DNA of 64,000 nucleotides from Mycobacterium gordonae (GTDB taxonomy: Bacteria > Actinomycetota > Actinomycetes > Mycobacteriales > Mycobacteriaceae): assembly GCF_002101675.1 (NCBI RefSeq), contig NZ_LQOY01000242.1:1-64000 (forward strand), given 5' to 3'. Below are positions 1 through 8,432 of this stretch, piece after piece. A program made the position numbers and the translations under genes. The notes beneath the pieces are model-generated. The model was not told the origin of the DNA, searched no databases, and was given only the letters and a program-made list of their open reading frames with translations. Every line of letters starts with the position of its first letter. Position 1 is the stretch's first letter.

Positions 1-195
1 GGCCTGGGCGGCGAGTTGGTTGATCAAGGCGTGGCGCACGGAGCGCTCTCGGCGTTCCCGGCGTTCCTCGCGCTCCATCAACCGCATCAGCTCGGGGGTG
101 GTCATTGCCGCAAACGTCAACGCGCACAAGCGGTCCTGGGCATCGTCGGACGCGTCGAAGGCCTCGATGATCTCCACACGCGTGCTCGCTGCCAT
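1..195 (-). CDS. 13E12-repeat / DUF222 family protein, N-terminal part only
   Basis: Only the first 65 residues are in the window; the gene continues past the left edge. It starts with ATG at 195 (MAASTRVEI) and shows a very charged helix rich in Glu/Arg followed by LINQLAAQA. That combination resembles the N-terminus of the mycobacterial 13E12-repeat (DUF222) proteins, which often end in an HNH nuclease domain. The nuclease half cannot be seen, so the family call rests on this short stretch. It is read away from the mce3 operon end and is probably unrelated to it. The 112 bases between it and the next gene (196-307) show nothing I can name. Confidence 0.6.
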   Translation of the reverse strand, partial: MAASTRVEIIEAFDASDDAQDRLCALTFAAMTTPELMRLMEREERRERRERSVRHALINQLAAQA

Positions 196-307
196 ACCAG
201 AATTTTACGAAGGACCACCGACAAGTTCGGATGGCGACGACACAGCGAATCACGTTGATAGCACCGGTGATATCACGTTCGCGGCACGGCATGTGCCACG
301 TGAGAAC

Positions 308-949
308 TCACTCCGGCGGGATACCGGGCGGCGGGTTCACTCCGCGCAGAATCCACGGGAACCAGTCGATGGCGTACTCGATCTCGTCGGTCGCGTCGTA
401 ATCCGGTCGGGGATCAAGAGGAACGTTCTCCTGCAGTGCCACCACCGACGGCGGTCTGGGCGGCCCCGCGGCAGGGACATCGGGCTGTCCGTAGACCGCT
501 ACCACGACGGTCCGATCCGGGCTGTTCTCCGACCACACGCCGATCTGAGTGTTGGCGCAATTGGACATGATCGCGAAATACGCCGGCTCGTAATACCACC
601 GGTTGATCAACTCGACGCCGCTGATCGCCATGGCGGGATTGATCGCCACCGTTTCCGCGACCTTGCCGTGATAGCCGGCGGCGGCTGCCCGGTCCTGGGG
701 CGCGGACCCGTCTGAACCGATGTCGCCGTTGAGGTCCCGGTTGTTCAACACATCGAGCGTGTGCCACTGGGCGGCCTGCTGCAGCTGCGGATTGATCTTG
801 ACATCGTTGGTGCAGCCCGCCTGATGTTGAACGGTGAACACGTTGGCGACCACGCTGTCGTTGAGGCGCTTGTTGTCCGCGTGTGCCACCGGAACCCCCG
901 CCGCGGCGCCCAACGATATTGCGGAGAGCGTGAGCAGGATCCGCCTCAT
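308..949 (-). CDS. Secreted CAP-domain protein at the 3' end of the mce3 operon (Rv1975-like)
   Basis: 213 residues. A signal peptide occupies about residues 1-25 (RRILLTLS start, cleavage likely after VAHA). The rest reads as a CAP/SCP-like fold: LNDSVVANVFTVQ, then QAAQWHTLDVL, then AETVAIN, and a C-terminal IGVWSENS..VVVAVYGQP strand. A proline-rich tail ends in NPPPGIPPE. ATG 949 was chosen over an upstream in-frame TTG at 961 because GGAGG lies five bases before it. The gene starts one base after the stop of the DUF732 gene, so it is the last gene of the mce3 transcript. M. tuberculosis has a protein of similar size (Rv1975, about 221 aa) at the same position. The function is unknown; an extracytoplasmic role beside the Mce complex is inference. 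Confidence 0.7.
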   Translation of the reverse strand: MRRILLTLSAISLGAAAGVPVAHADNKRLNDSVVANVFTVQHQAGCTNDVKINPQLQQAAQWHTLDVLNNRDLNGDIGSDGSAPQDRAAAAGYHGKVAETVAINPAMAISGVELINRWYYEPAYFAIMSNCANTQIGVWSENSPDRTVVVAVYGQPDVPAAGPPRPPSVVALQENVPLDPRPDYDATDEIEYAIDWFPWILRGVNPPPGIPPE

Positions 950-950
950 G

Positions 951-1292
951 TCAGCCTCCAATCCGATAGTTGGCCGCGGAGTGTCGCAACTGCCAGATCA
1001 GGGCCGGGCACAATTCGTTCACGGCCTGGCTCAGCAGATACGACGCCTGGTATTCATCGGTGGTGTTGAAGTCGCCCTTGATGTCGCCGATCAGCAAGGC
1101 GTATCCGCGTCCCTGAGATATCTTGTCGCACAATCCATTCCCATACTGCAGGGCATCGTCGGCGTTGGCGAAGTTGTACCCGGGGCGCATGGTGACGTTG
1201 ACCAGATAGGCCACCGCATCAGCGTTCGCGCGCGGTGGTGCACCTGTGACCAGCAGAGCTGCTACCACCACGACGAAACCGAAACGGCGCAT
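951..1292 (-). CDS. Secreted DUF732-type protein (Rv1974-like)
   Basis: 113 residues with a signal peptide (MRRFGFVVVVAALLVTGAPP, likely cut after ANA). The mature part fits DUF732: YLVNVTM, an NADDALQYGNGLCDKI helix, then YQASYLLSQAVNELCP. The two cysteines (GLC and ELCP) are spaced as expected for a disulfide. ATG 1292 is preceded by GAGGTGA; an upstream GTG at 1301 would overlap that ribosome site, so ATG is preferred. The gene sits between the Mas protein and the CAP protein with almost no spacing, which makes it part of the mce3 operon. DUF732 proteins are common small exported mycobacterial proteins of unknown function. Confidence 0.7.
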   Translation of the reverse strand: MRRFGFVVVVAALLVTGAPPRANADAVAYLVNVTMRPGYNFANADDALQYGNGLCDKISQGRGYALLIGDIKGDFNTTDEYQASYLLSQAVNELCPALIWQLRHSAANYRIGG

Positions 1293-1302
1293 TGGCGTCA
1301 CC

Positions 1303-1794
1303 TCAGACCGGATCGAATCGCGATATCAGCCAACGGCCGTCGCGTTTGTCGAGGGTGACCCGAACGTTGGACGCGGTGCTGGTCGGGGCATCCTGGCCGA
1401 CGACGACGGTCTGGCTCACGAACAGCAGTATTACGGCATGGTCGGCTGTCACCGACACCGACGCGGCGCCCGGAACGGTCGCCACCGCTGATATCTGTTT
1501 CTGTTTGGCGCCGGGAATCACTACATCGTGCGTCAATTGGGTGTAAGCGTCCAGGAATGCCCCCGTCAGTCTGCCGCGCGCGGCGTCCAGATCGTGCTGC
1601 ACGGTGTCTGGCTTGTAGGACAGCAGGGCGATGGTGCCCTCAGTGGCAGCCCGCATGGATTCCGACCGGGCCGCCGCCGCGTCGCGGACTGACATGTCCT
1701 GCCATTTCAGCCAGCCGGATGCCGCCGCCAGCGTGAGTGCCAGCGCCGGCAGCAGCCCGTAAGTGAGCACCCGCGACCACTTGATCGCGCTCAT
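1303..1794 (-). CDS. Mce-associated membrane protein (Rv1973-like)
   Basis: 163 residues with one N-terminal membrane segment (about residues 9-28, TYGLLPALALTLAAASG) and an extracytoplasmic domain. It contains a helix (AARSESMRAATEGTIALLSY), the LDAARGRLTGAFLDAY segment, and closing beta strands (VRVTLDKRDGRWLISRFDPV). This is the Mas/NTF2-like architecture of proteins encoded downstream of mce operons, which are thought to stabilise or assist the Mce transporter. Its start overlaps the stop of the preceding Mas gene by four bases, showing translational coupling. M. tuberculosis Rv1973 has nearly the same length and position. Confidence 0.8.
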   Translation of the reverse strand: MSAIKWSRVLTYGLLPALALTLAAASGWLKWQDMSVRDAAAARSESMRAATEGTIALLSYKPDTVQHDLDAARGRLTGAFLDAYTQLTHDVVIPGAKQKQISAVATVPGAASVSVTADHAVILLFVSQTVVVGQDAPTSTASNVRVTLDKRDGRWLISRFDPV

Positions 1795-2363
1795 GGCACG
1801 AATCCTACGTCGGACACCTTCACGTGATCACCGATCCTGGTAACTGTTATCCGCATTCGCCACAACCGGGGAACCGGTTCGGTTTCGCCCGCATTGGACG
1901 TCTGCACCGACACTTCAACCAGCGCCTGAGCGGAATCGGCGCTCTGGGACTCCAGCCCCGCCTCCGTCACCGTGCCGACCGTGCTGGCCTTGGCCTGTTG
2001 CAGCACCTCGATAAACGGTCCTGAGCGCCTGGCGAAGTCGTTGTAGAACTCGCCCGTCGCGCCGTCAAGTATCCGGCGCACGTCAGCATCGGCATGCTGC
2101 CAATCGATGGTCGTCAGGTTCAGCGCGCCCTGCCTGGCTACCTGGAGGAACTGACTGCGTTGCGACTGCGCCTGCTGCGACTGGTGGGCGCGGAACCCGA
2201 GCCAGCCCGTCAGCGCTGCCAAACACACCACCGCGACCACGCCGAACACCGTCGCCCACCCATGGGCGGAAAGGGATCGTCGCGTGCGTGGGGCCGGAGG
2301 GGTGTCGTCAGCTGCCACGGATTCGGGCGTCAGCTGCCCGGCGGCAGCAGCATCGATTGCCAT
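1791..2363 (-). CDS. Mce-associated membrane protein (Rv1972-like)
   Basis: 190 residues. A cytoplasmic N-terminus of about 35 residues precedes one membrane segment (about 36-58, GWATVFGVVAVVCLAALTGW). The outer domain has the Mas pattern: QVARQGALNLTTIDWQHADADVRRI, then GATGEFYNDF, then ending strands LWRMRITVTRIGDHVKVSDVGFVP. ATG 2363 has AAAGGA upstream and overlaps the end of mce3F by 34 bases. The two adjacent Mas genes probably arose by duplication. A role in assembling or energising Mce lipid import is inferred from the family. Confidence 0.8.
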   Translation of the reverse strand: MAIDAAAAGQLTPESVAADDTPPAPRTRRSLSAHGWATVFGVVAVVCLAALTGWLGFRAHQSQQAQSQRSQFLQVARQGALNLTTIDWQHADADVRRILDGATGEFYNDFARRSGPFIEVLQQAKASTVGTVTEAGLESQSADSAQALVEVSVQTSNAGETEPVPRLWRMRITVTRIGDHVKVSDVGFVP

Positions 2364-3748
2364 GTCTTGTCCTTTGGAGCGGGTTGGCCCGGCCCGGCGT
2401 ACGTGCCGGTGGCCGGGTCGTATTCGGCGGCGGCCAGCGGTGGGGGTATCGGCGGGGCCACGGGTGCAGGCCCGGGCGGCAACTGCGGGATGCCCTGACC
2501 TGACAAGGTTGCGTTGGGGTCACCCTTCCAGTTGAAGCCGTCGTTGAGAGGCACGTACTGCTCGTTGCTTTCGCAGAGCTTGACGGTGGGCGCCCGCTTA
2601 CCGGGCACCGTCTCGCACGGAATGTTCCGTGCACCACGCACATTGAGCGGCGAGTCTTGCGGCACCCGGCAGTACAGATCGCCGGCCGGGCGGCCCGGGT
2701 AGTCCTCGAATGTCGGAACGCGTTGCTGCTGGGCCGGCAGGAAACCGGTCATACACGGCGGCGGCAGGTTCAAGTTCAGGTTGAAGCTCAGATACTGACC
2801 CCGATATGCCTGCTTGGTATTGAGATTGGCCAAGATTCCGGCCTGTTCAGCCTCGATCGACCGCGGGAAGACGACGAGCAGTTGTTCGATGTCGTTCTGG
2901 TAGGTCAACGCCACCTGGCCTACGCTGACCAGGTTGGCCAGCAGGATCGGCAGGGTCGGTTGCACGCGATCAATCAGCTGCCGCACTTCTTGCAGCGCCG
3001 GGCCGCCGCGGTCGATCACTCCGCCGACAGCTCCGTCGTGCGCCTGCAGATCCGCGGTGACCGCGGCCAGGTGTGACGCCCAGCCCGCGATCGCATCCGA
3101 GGTGTGCGTCTGCGAGTCGAGCACCGGCGGCGCACGGTCGATCAGCGTCAGCAGGGGGTCGAGATTCTTGCGGGCGTCCGTCGCCAAGGTTGTCGAACCT
3201 GCCACCAGCCGGGACAGCTCGGGACCCAGACCGCCCACGGCGGTATAGGACTCGTCGACAACGGTCTGCAGGTTGTCCCGCGGTATCGCAGCTATCGCCG
3301 AGTTGGCGGCGCTGAGCAATCCGTTGATGTCCGGCGGCACCGAGGTGTCGGCCAGTGCGATGACGTCACCGTCTTTCAGCGGCGGTGAGGTGGCGTTGCG
3401 CGGCAGCAGTTCGACGTATGATTCGCCGATCGCGGTGTGGCTGTGCACCTCCGCTTTCAGGTCGGACGGGATGTCGATGCCCGACTTCAAGGACAGCACC
3501 GCTTCGACCCCGGCGTCGGTGAGCCGCACGGACTCCACCCGGCCCACCTCGAAGCCGCGATAGGTGACGTTGCCGGTGCCGTACAGGCCCCCGGACTCCG
3601 GCAGCTGCATCGTCACCGTGTACCGGCCGACGCCGAACAGCATGGCCGGCAATTTCACGAAGTGCAGGAACGTCACGGTCAGCACGCCCAGCGCGATGAC
3701 GCTGAAGACGGCCAATTGCACGATGATTCGTCGCGGCAGGTGCAGCAT
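2330..3748 (-). CDS. mce3F: Mce family protein Mce3F
   Basis: 472 residues. An N-terminal membrane anchor (about residues 9-32, IVQLAVFSVIALGVLTVTFLHF) precedes the MCE/MlaD domain (about 40-115: YTVTMQLPESGGLYGTGNVTYRG through the HTAIGESYVELLP strand). A long helical region (about 130-310) follows, then a Pro-rich C-terminal tail. This is the last of six MCE-domain subunits proposed to form a hetero-hexameric periplasmic channel for lipids. The ATG directly follows the lprM stop with no spacer. Cysteines in the C-terminal third (CMTGF, LYCRVP, CETVPG, KLCESN) are typical of MceF proteins. The substrate is not known from sequence. Confidence 0.88.
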   Translation of the reverse strand: MLHLPRRIIVQLAVFSVIALGVLTVTFLHFVKLPAMLFGVGRYTVTMQLPESGGLYGTGNVTYRGFEVGRVESVRLTDAGVEAVLSLKSGIDIPSDLKAEVHSHTAIGESYVELLPRNATSPPLKDGDVIALADTSVPPDINGLLSAANSAIAAIPRDNLQTVVDESYTAVGGLGPELSRLVAGSTTLATDARKNLDPLLTLIDRAPPVLDSQTHTSDAIAGWASHLAAVTADLQAHDGAVGGVIDRGGPALQEVRQLIDRVQPTLPILLANLVSVGQVALTYQNDIEQLLVVFPRSIEAEQAGILANLNTKQAYRGQYLSFNLNLNLPPPCMTGFLPAQQQRVPTFEDYPGRPAGDLYCRVPQDSPLNVRGARNIPCETVPGKRAPTVKLCESNEQYVPLNDGFNWKGDPNATLSGQGIPQLPPGPAPVAPPIPPPLAAAEYDPATGTYAGPGQPAPKDKTWQSMLLPPGS

Positions 3749-4891
3749 TCAGGGCCCCTGCTCGAAGTGGTAAGGCGCGGTCAACGGGTTGCCGGGCGTG
3801 CCCCGGAAGCCTCCGGTGCAGGGGCTGGGGAACTGGCCGATGGTGCGGCCCCACTGCAGCTCAAGCTGGGTCAGATGGCACTCCCAGCGGGTGCCGGTGA
3901 ACAACCCCTGGTCGATCCGGCTGAGCGTGAGGTCGACGATCGCCGTCAGATTCGCGTAATCACCGCGCTGGAAATTCTGGAAGGTCTCGTTCGGGAACGG
4001 GAAGGTGCCCAGCAGGGACAGCGACCGGGTGAGGCTCGGACCGGCGTTGGCCAAAGACTCCAGAACCGGCCCCAGTTGCGACAATTCACTGACCAGGCTC
4101 GCCTTGGTCGTGTTGACCGCGTCCACGGTCAGGGCGCTGAACTTGCTCAGCTGATCAGCCGCCTCGACGAGCTTGCCGCGCTCCTCGTTGAGTACCGCGA
4201 GCGCGTCGGGGACGGTCGCCAGGGCGCGGTCCAGTACCGGTTGCTGAGCGGCGAACTTACCGGCAAGGCGGTTCACACTCTCAGTGGCTGCGATGATGTC
4301 GCCGGACTGGTCGTTGAGGTAGGCGGAAAAGCGGTCCAGTTGCCCGATCAATCTGCGCACGTCGTGCTCACGGCCGCGGAACGCCGTACTCAAGGCCTCG
4401 GTGATGTCCTGAATCTGGCCCAACCCGCCGCCGTTGAGCACCAAGGACAACGCGGCCAGCGTCTGCTCGGTGCTCGGATATGCGCTGCCGCGGGACAGGG
4501 CGATGACGGAGCCCGCAGCCAGCTTGCCCTGTGGCGCTTCCGTTTTCGGTGGTGCCAGCTCGATGTGATACGAGCCCAGCAGGCTGGTGGTGCCTATCTT
4601 GGCCGTCGCGTTCGCGGGCAGGTTGACGTCGGCGTTGAGCTGCATGGTCACCAACGCATGCCAGCCCTGACGCTCGATCTTGGTCACGTGGCCGACCGTC
4701 ACGTCCGCGACCCGCACCCGTGAGTTCGCTTGAATGTTGTTGACGTCGGGCAGCTGCGCCGAAATCACGTAAGAGCCGGGTCCGTTGCCTTCGGTGCCGG
4801 GCAGCGGCAGTGAGTTCAGCCCGTGCCAGCCGCACCCGGAGACTCCGGCCACAACCGCGAGCACCACCACTAAGGCCGCGAGCCGGTTCAT
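3749..4891 (-). CDS. lprM: Mce family lipoprotein LprM (Mce3E)
   Basis: 380 residues. The signal peptide ends in a lipobox (VAGVSGC, Cys at residue 20), so it should be lipid-anchored, as MceE proteins are. The MCE domain covers about residues 40-115 (SYVISAQLPDVNNIQANSRVRVADVTVG to GSYHIELAPP). Next come a helical coiled region to about 300 and a C-terminal part with CHLTQLELQWGRTIGQFPSPC. It shares four bases (ATGA) with mce3D and abuts mce3F, placing it inside the operon. The role as the lipoprotein subunit of the lipid channel is established for the family. Confidence 0.88.
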   Translation of the reverse strand: MNRLAALVVVLAVVAGVSGCGWHGLNSLPLPGTEGNGPGSYVISAQLPDVNNIQANSRVRVADVTVGHVTKIERQGWHALVTMQLNADVNLPANATAKIGTTSLLGSYHIELAPPKTEAPQGKLAAGSVIALSRGSAYPSTEQTLAALSLVLNGGGLGQIQDITEALSTAFRGREHDVRRLIGQLDRFSAYLNDQSGDIIAATESVNRLAGKFAAQQPVLDRALATVPDALAVLNEERGKLVEAADQLSKFSALTVDAVNTTKASLVSELSQLGPVLESLANAGPSLTRSLSLLGTFPFPNETFQNFQRGDYANLTAIVDLTLSRIDQGLFTGTRWECHLTQLELQWGRTIGQFPSPCTGGFRGTPGNPLTAPYHFEQGP

Positions 4892-6141
4892 GAGCCGTCT
4901 CCCTGGGGGAGCATCAGACCGGGCAGGCCGGCCGCGGGGTCGGGATGCACCGGGGCGCCCGGGGGCACGAAGTCAGGGCGCATCCAGTCCTCGCTGTAGG
5001 TGATCTCGTTGGGCCTGGCTTGGGCCCCCACGAATAGGTTCTCCCCCAACGGCGGGAAGTTGTACTGGCGGTTCTTCACGATCGGCGCCATGTACTGGGC
5101 GCAGAGTTTCGCCGCCTGCTCGCCGCCCAGTCGCGAGGCCGCCTGAATAGCCCCGCACAGGAACGCGATCGGATTGGCCATGTTGGCGCCCGCCAGCGCG
5201 CCGGTCAGCGATCCGTTGGCCGGCTCGAAAATGTTGTTGAAGTTCTGCAACACCGTGGGGCTGATGTGCAGTGTCTGCTTGATGTCGTCGAGGCTGGCCA
5301 CCAGCGTCCTGCTAATCGACGAGAGCTTCTCCGAGGCCGTGCCGACGGCCTCACGGTTGTCCGCGGTGAAGCTCTGGACGTCGGTCACGACGGCATTGAG
5401 GTCCTCGGCCGCCGCGGCGACTTTGTGCGGATCGTCGGCCAGCAGCGACGAGACTGACGCCAGATTCTGGTTGAGGCGCTCGAGCAGATCGGCGCTGTCG
5501 TGCAAGGCCGTCACCAACGTTGACAGGTTCTTCAGGGTGGCGAAGATGTCGTTGCTGTGATCACTCAGTGCCGAAACTGCTTGGGAGAGTTTGATGACGG
5601 TGTCGCGGATGCTGGCGCCCTGGCCGCGCAGATTGTCGGCGGCGGTGTTGATCAGTGCACCCAACGTGCTGACGCCGCCGGGCCGGGTGGGTTTCAGCAA
5701 TTCGGTGAGCCGCTGCAGTTGAGTCCGCAGGTCGTCCCACTCGACCGGAACCGCCGTGCGGTCCTGCGGGATGATCGCGCCGTCGGCCATGGCGGGCCCG
5801 CCGGTATACGGCGGCGTCAGCTGAATTGCCCGACCGGTTACAAGTTGCGGTGACAGGATCGCCGCCTTCGCGTCGGCGGGGACCTTGTGCCGGGGGTCGA
5901 ACCACAAGGTGATCTTGGAGCGCAGCGGTTGCGGTTCGATTTTGAGGACCTTGCCCACCGCCACGCCGCGGATGCGGACGTCGTCCCCGGCGAACAGGCC
6001 GCTGCTGTTGTCGAAATAGGCGACGACGACCGTTCGGCCGGTCTCCTCCGCCGTCCGCATCGACACGATCACACCCGCGACGAAGATCAGGGCAAGGGTG
6101 GTCGCCAGCACCGAGCGGGCACGCCGCAGCTTCGCGGTCAT
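4888..6141 (-). CDS. mce3D: Mce family protein Mce3D
   Basis: 417 residues. A membrane anchor (about residues 10-28) is followed by the MCE domain (about 37-115, VVVAYFDNSSGLFAGDDVRIRG). A long alpha-helical needle-like region (about 130-300) includes repeated Leu/Ser heptads such as QAVSALSDHSNDIFATLKNL. The C-terminus is Pro-rich. ATGA overlaps join it to both mce3C upstream and lprM downstream, so the gene is translated with the rest of the operon. The M. tuberculosis Mce3D is of similar length. Confidence 0.88.
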   Translation of the reverse strand: MTAKLRRARSVLATTLALIFVAGVIVSMRTAEETGRTVVVAYFDNSSGLFAGDDVRIRGVAVGKVLKIEPQPLRSKITLWFDPRHKVPADAKAAILSPQLVTGRAIQLTPPYTGGPAMADGAIIPQDRTAVPVEWDDLRTQLQRLTELLKPTRPGGVSTLGALINTAADNLRGQGASIRDTVIKLSQAVSALSDHSNDIFATLKNLSTLVTALHDSADLLERLNQNLASVSSLLADDPHKVAAAAEDLNAVVTDVQSFTADNREAVGTASEKLSSISRTLVASLDDIKQTLHISPTVLQNFNNIFEPANGSLTGALAGANMANPIAFLCGAIQAASRLGGEQAAKLCAQYMAPIVKNRQYNFPPLGENLFVGAQARPNEITYSEDWMRPDFVPPGAPVHPDPAAGLPGLMLPQGDGS

Positions 6142-7373
6142 GGAGTGCCTCGCGGTGGCTGTTGCGCCGGCGGCCCGGGTGGCGGACCGCCGGGCGGCGG
6201 AGCGGGCGGCTCCGGGCGGTACGGATAGCGCGGATCGTCGGGATTGCCGGTGATGGCGTCGGGCAGATTCAGACGTGGTTCGCCGCCCTGCCCGGTTCGT
6301 GGGTACGGGACCGGCAACGCCGGGGTCCCGGGCTGGCCGGTCGGCGGGTCGGTCAGTTGCGACGGGAGCAGCGTGGCCGGGTCCAACCCGAGGTCGGAGA
6401 AGGCGGCGCTGATGAATGGCTGGACGAATTGGCCCGGCAGCAGATTGACCACGTACGCCTTGAAGAACGGGCCCGACGACAGTGATTCACCGAGTGACAT
6501 CACGTAGGAGTTGAGCAGCGGAATCGCCTGTTGCACACGTTCTTTGCGATTCTCCACGATGGCCAGCACCCCGTTGAGCTTGTCCAGAGCCGGACGCAGC
6601 TGCTGCCGGTTCTCACTGATGAAGCCCTGCAACTGCTTCGACACCGCGGATATGTTCCCCCAGATCTGATCCAGTGCGGCGCTCTGCGTTCGCAATTGGG
6701 CGAGCAACGCATTCGTGTCGCGCACCAGGTCGACGATCTGGTCGGTGCGCTTGGCCAGTACCCCGGTCGCTTTGGCCGCGTTGTCGAGCAGACTGCGCAG
6801 CTGGGCATCCCGTTCGTCGAGTGTTTGCGCGAGCCGGGCCACGCCCTTGACCGCGTTCCGGAAATCCGCCGGCGTGTCGGCGAAGGTCTGCGAGAGCATA
6901 TCCAGCGACGCCGACAGCTGGCTGGTGTTCAGTCCGCTGATCGTGGTGGCCAAATCGCCCAGCGCGTCCGGTAATTGATAAGGCGACATGGTCCGCTCGA
7001 TCGGGATCGGACCGGTGAGCTGGCCGTCACCGCGCGGCAGCACATCGAGGAACTTGCTGCCCAGCAGACCTTTGGTCTTGATCGCCGCTTCGGTGCGGTT
7101 GCCGAGCCGGATGTCGTCATCGATGTTGAAGGTGACCAGCACGCCCGGGCCGTCGAGCTCGATGCTGGACACCTTGCCCACCGGGTAGCCGGACACCTCG
7201 ACGGTGTTGTCGGTGCGTAGCCCGCCGGCGTCGGCGAAGTAGGCGGACACCGTCTTCCCGTGATCGAAGAACGGTAAATGCCGGTACTCCAAGGCGCCCA
7301 CCACCGCTGCGGTCACGCTGGCGATGCCGACCGCGCCGATGGTCAGCAGGTTGCGTTCGGCGAAGCTTTTCAT
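6138..7373 (-). CDS. mce3C: Mce family protein Mce3C
   Basis: 411 residues from ATG 7373 (MKSFAERNLL). The reading frame stays open further upstream but that part overlaps mce3B out of character. The anchor is about residues 10-27. The MCE domain is about 37-115 (VSAYFADAGGLRTDNTVEVSGYPVGKV to GSKFLDVLPRG). A helical region with many Gln/Asn/Leu residues runs to about 300. The C-terminal 90 residues are very proline-rich, ending PPPGGPPPGPPAQQPPRGTP. It overlaps mce3B and mce3D by four bases on each side. It is a lipid-channel subunit by family. Confidence 0.88.
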   Translation of the reverse strand: MKSFAERNLLTIGAVGIASVTAAVVGALEYRHLPFFDHGKTVSAYFADAGGLRTDNTVEVSGYPVGKVSSIELDGPGVLVTFNIDDDIRLGNRTEAAIKTKGLLGSKFLDVLPRGDGQLTGPIPIERTMSPYQLPDALGDLATTISGLNTSQLSASLDMLSQTFADTPADFRNAVKGVARLAQTLDERDAQLRSLLDNAAKATGVLAKRTDQIVDLVRDTNALLAQLRTQSAALDQIWGNISAVSKQLQGFISENRQQLRPALDKLNGVLAIVENRKERVQQAIPLLNSYVMSLGESLSSGPFFKAYVVNLLPGQFVQPFISAAFSDLGLDPATLLPSQLTDPPTGQPGTPALPVPYPRTGQGGEPRLNLPDAITGNPDDPRYPYRPEPPAPPPGGPPPGPPAQQPPRGTP

Positions 7374-8398
7374 TTCGGCGCGCACCGTCCCGTCGGCTGG
7401 CCGGCCACCTTGACGTACACGGGCTGGCCGCCCTTGCCGTTGACCTTGAGTACGACGTCGCACAGATAGAAGGCGAAGAAGTCGCCGTACATGCCTTGGC
7501 GCACCAGTGCCTGGTATCGGTCGGGCAGCGTGTTGAGCAGGTTGTCGAGATAGTCGTGATCGGCCAGCGCTATACCGGCGACCCGATCGGTTTCGTGCAC
7601 CACTTTGGTGAACGGTGTGCGGGCCTGTGACAGCAGGTCGGCGATCGATCCCGCCGCGGCGTTGGTGTAGGCCACCGCGTTGGAGATTTCTGTCTTGCGT
7701 TCGGCCAGTCCGTGCACCAGCTGCGACAGCGACAGCACTGCCTGGTCGAGCCGATCGCTCTGCCCACCAAGGGAACCCAACACGACGTTGAGGTTGTCGA
7801 CGACCTGGCCGATCAACTGATCGCGGTCGGCCAGCGTGTTGGTCAGGGCAGCGGCCTGATCCAGGAAAGAGGCGATGGTCGGTCCCTGCCCCTGGAACGC
7901 TTGGAGGAGTTGTTCGCTCAGCGCGTTGACCTGATCCGGATTCAGCGCCCGGAACAGCGGCTTGAAGCCGCCGATCAGGGCGTCCAGATCCAGCGCCGGC
8001 TTGGTGCGCGCCAACGGAATCGTCTGACCGGGGCGCAGAACGGCGAGACCGCCGGCCCCTTCTTCCAGCGCCAGGTAGCGGTCGCCGAACAGGTTGTCGT
8101 AGCGGATGACGGCCTGGGTGCCTTCGGTTAGCGTGACCGAATCCTCGGCAGTGAACGCGACACGCACCGTCGCATCCGGGTTGATCGAGATCTTGGTGAC
8201 CTTGCCGACTTCCACGCCGGCGATGCGAACAAGCTTGCCCTGCCGCAGGTTTGAGACGTTGGTGAACTCCGCGTAGTAGATCTTGCCGGCCGCGAAGCGC
8301 ACCTCGCCGAAGACGGCAACCAGCGCGAACGCGGTCAGTGCGCAGACCGCCAGGAAAACCCCGAGGCGCAGGACGACCCCTCTCAGATTGTCCCGCAT
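7370..8398 (-). CDS. mce3B: Mce family protein Mce3B
   Basis: 342 residues, the length I recall for M. tuberculosis Mce3B. ATG 8398 has AGGAG eight bases upstream, so the longer open frame to 8521 is not used. The anchor is about residues 8-27 (VLRLGVFLAVCALTAFALVA). The MCE domain (about 38-112) includes YYAEFTNVSNLRQGKLVRIAG and FGDRYLALEEG. A helical region follows, and the C-terminus ends CDVVLKVNGKGGQPVYV..PTGRCAPK with two cysteines. A gap of 34 bases separates it from mce3A, the largest spacing among the mce genes of the operon. Confidence 0.88.
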   Translation of the reverse strand: MRDNLRGVVLRLGVFLAVCALTAFALVAVFGEVRFAAGKIYYAEFTNVSNLRQGKLVRIAGVEVGKVTKISINPDATVRVAFTAEDSVTLTEGTQAVIRYDNLFGDRYLALEEGAGGLAVLRPGQTIPLARTKPALDLDALIGGFKPLFRALNPDQVNALSEQLLQAFQGQGPTIASFLDQAAALTNTLADRDQLIGQVVDNLNVVLGSLGGQSDRLDQAVLSLSQLVHGLAERKTEISNAVAYTNAAAGSIADLLSQARTPFTKVVHETDRVAGIALADHDYLDNLLNTLPDRYQALVRQGMYGDFFAFYLCDVVLKVNGKGGQPVYVKVAGQPTGRCAPK

Positions 8399-8432
8399 GG
8401 CTTTTCTCCTGCTTCGATGCTTTTTTGGTGGA

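Noticed and set aside
3437..4723. 428-codon plus-strand frame opposite mce3F and lprM
   Set aside because: Antisense to two clear Mce genes; composition is that of a shadow frame with no domain.
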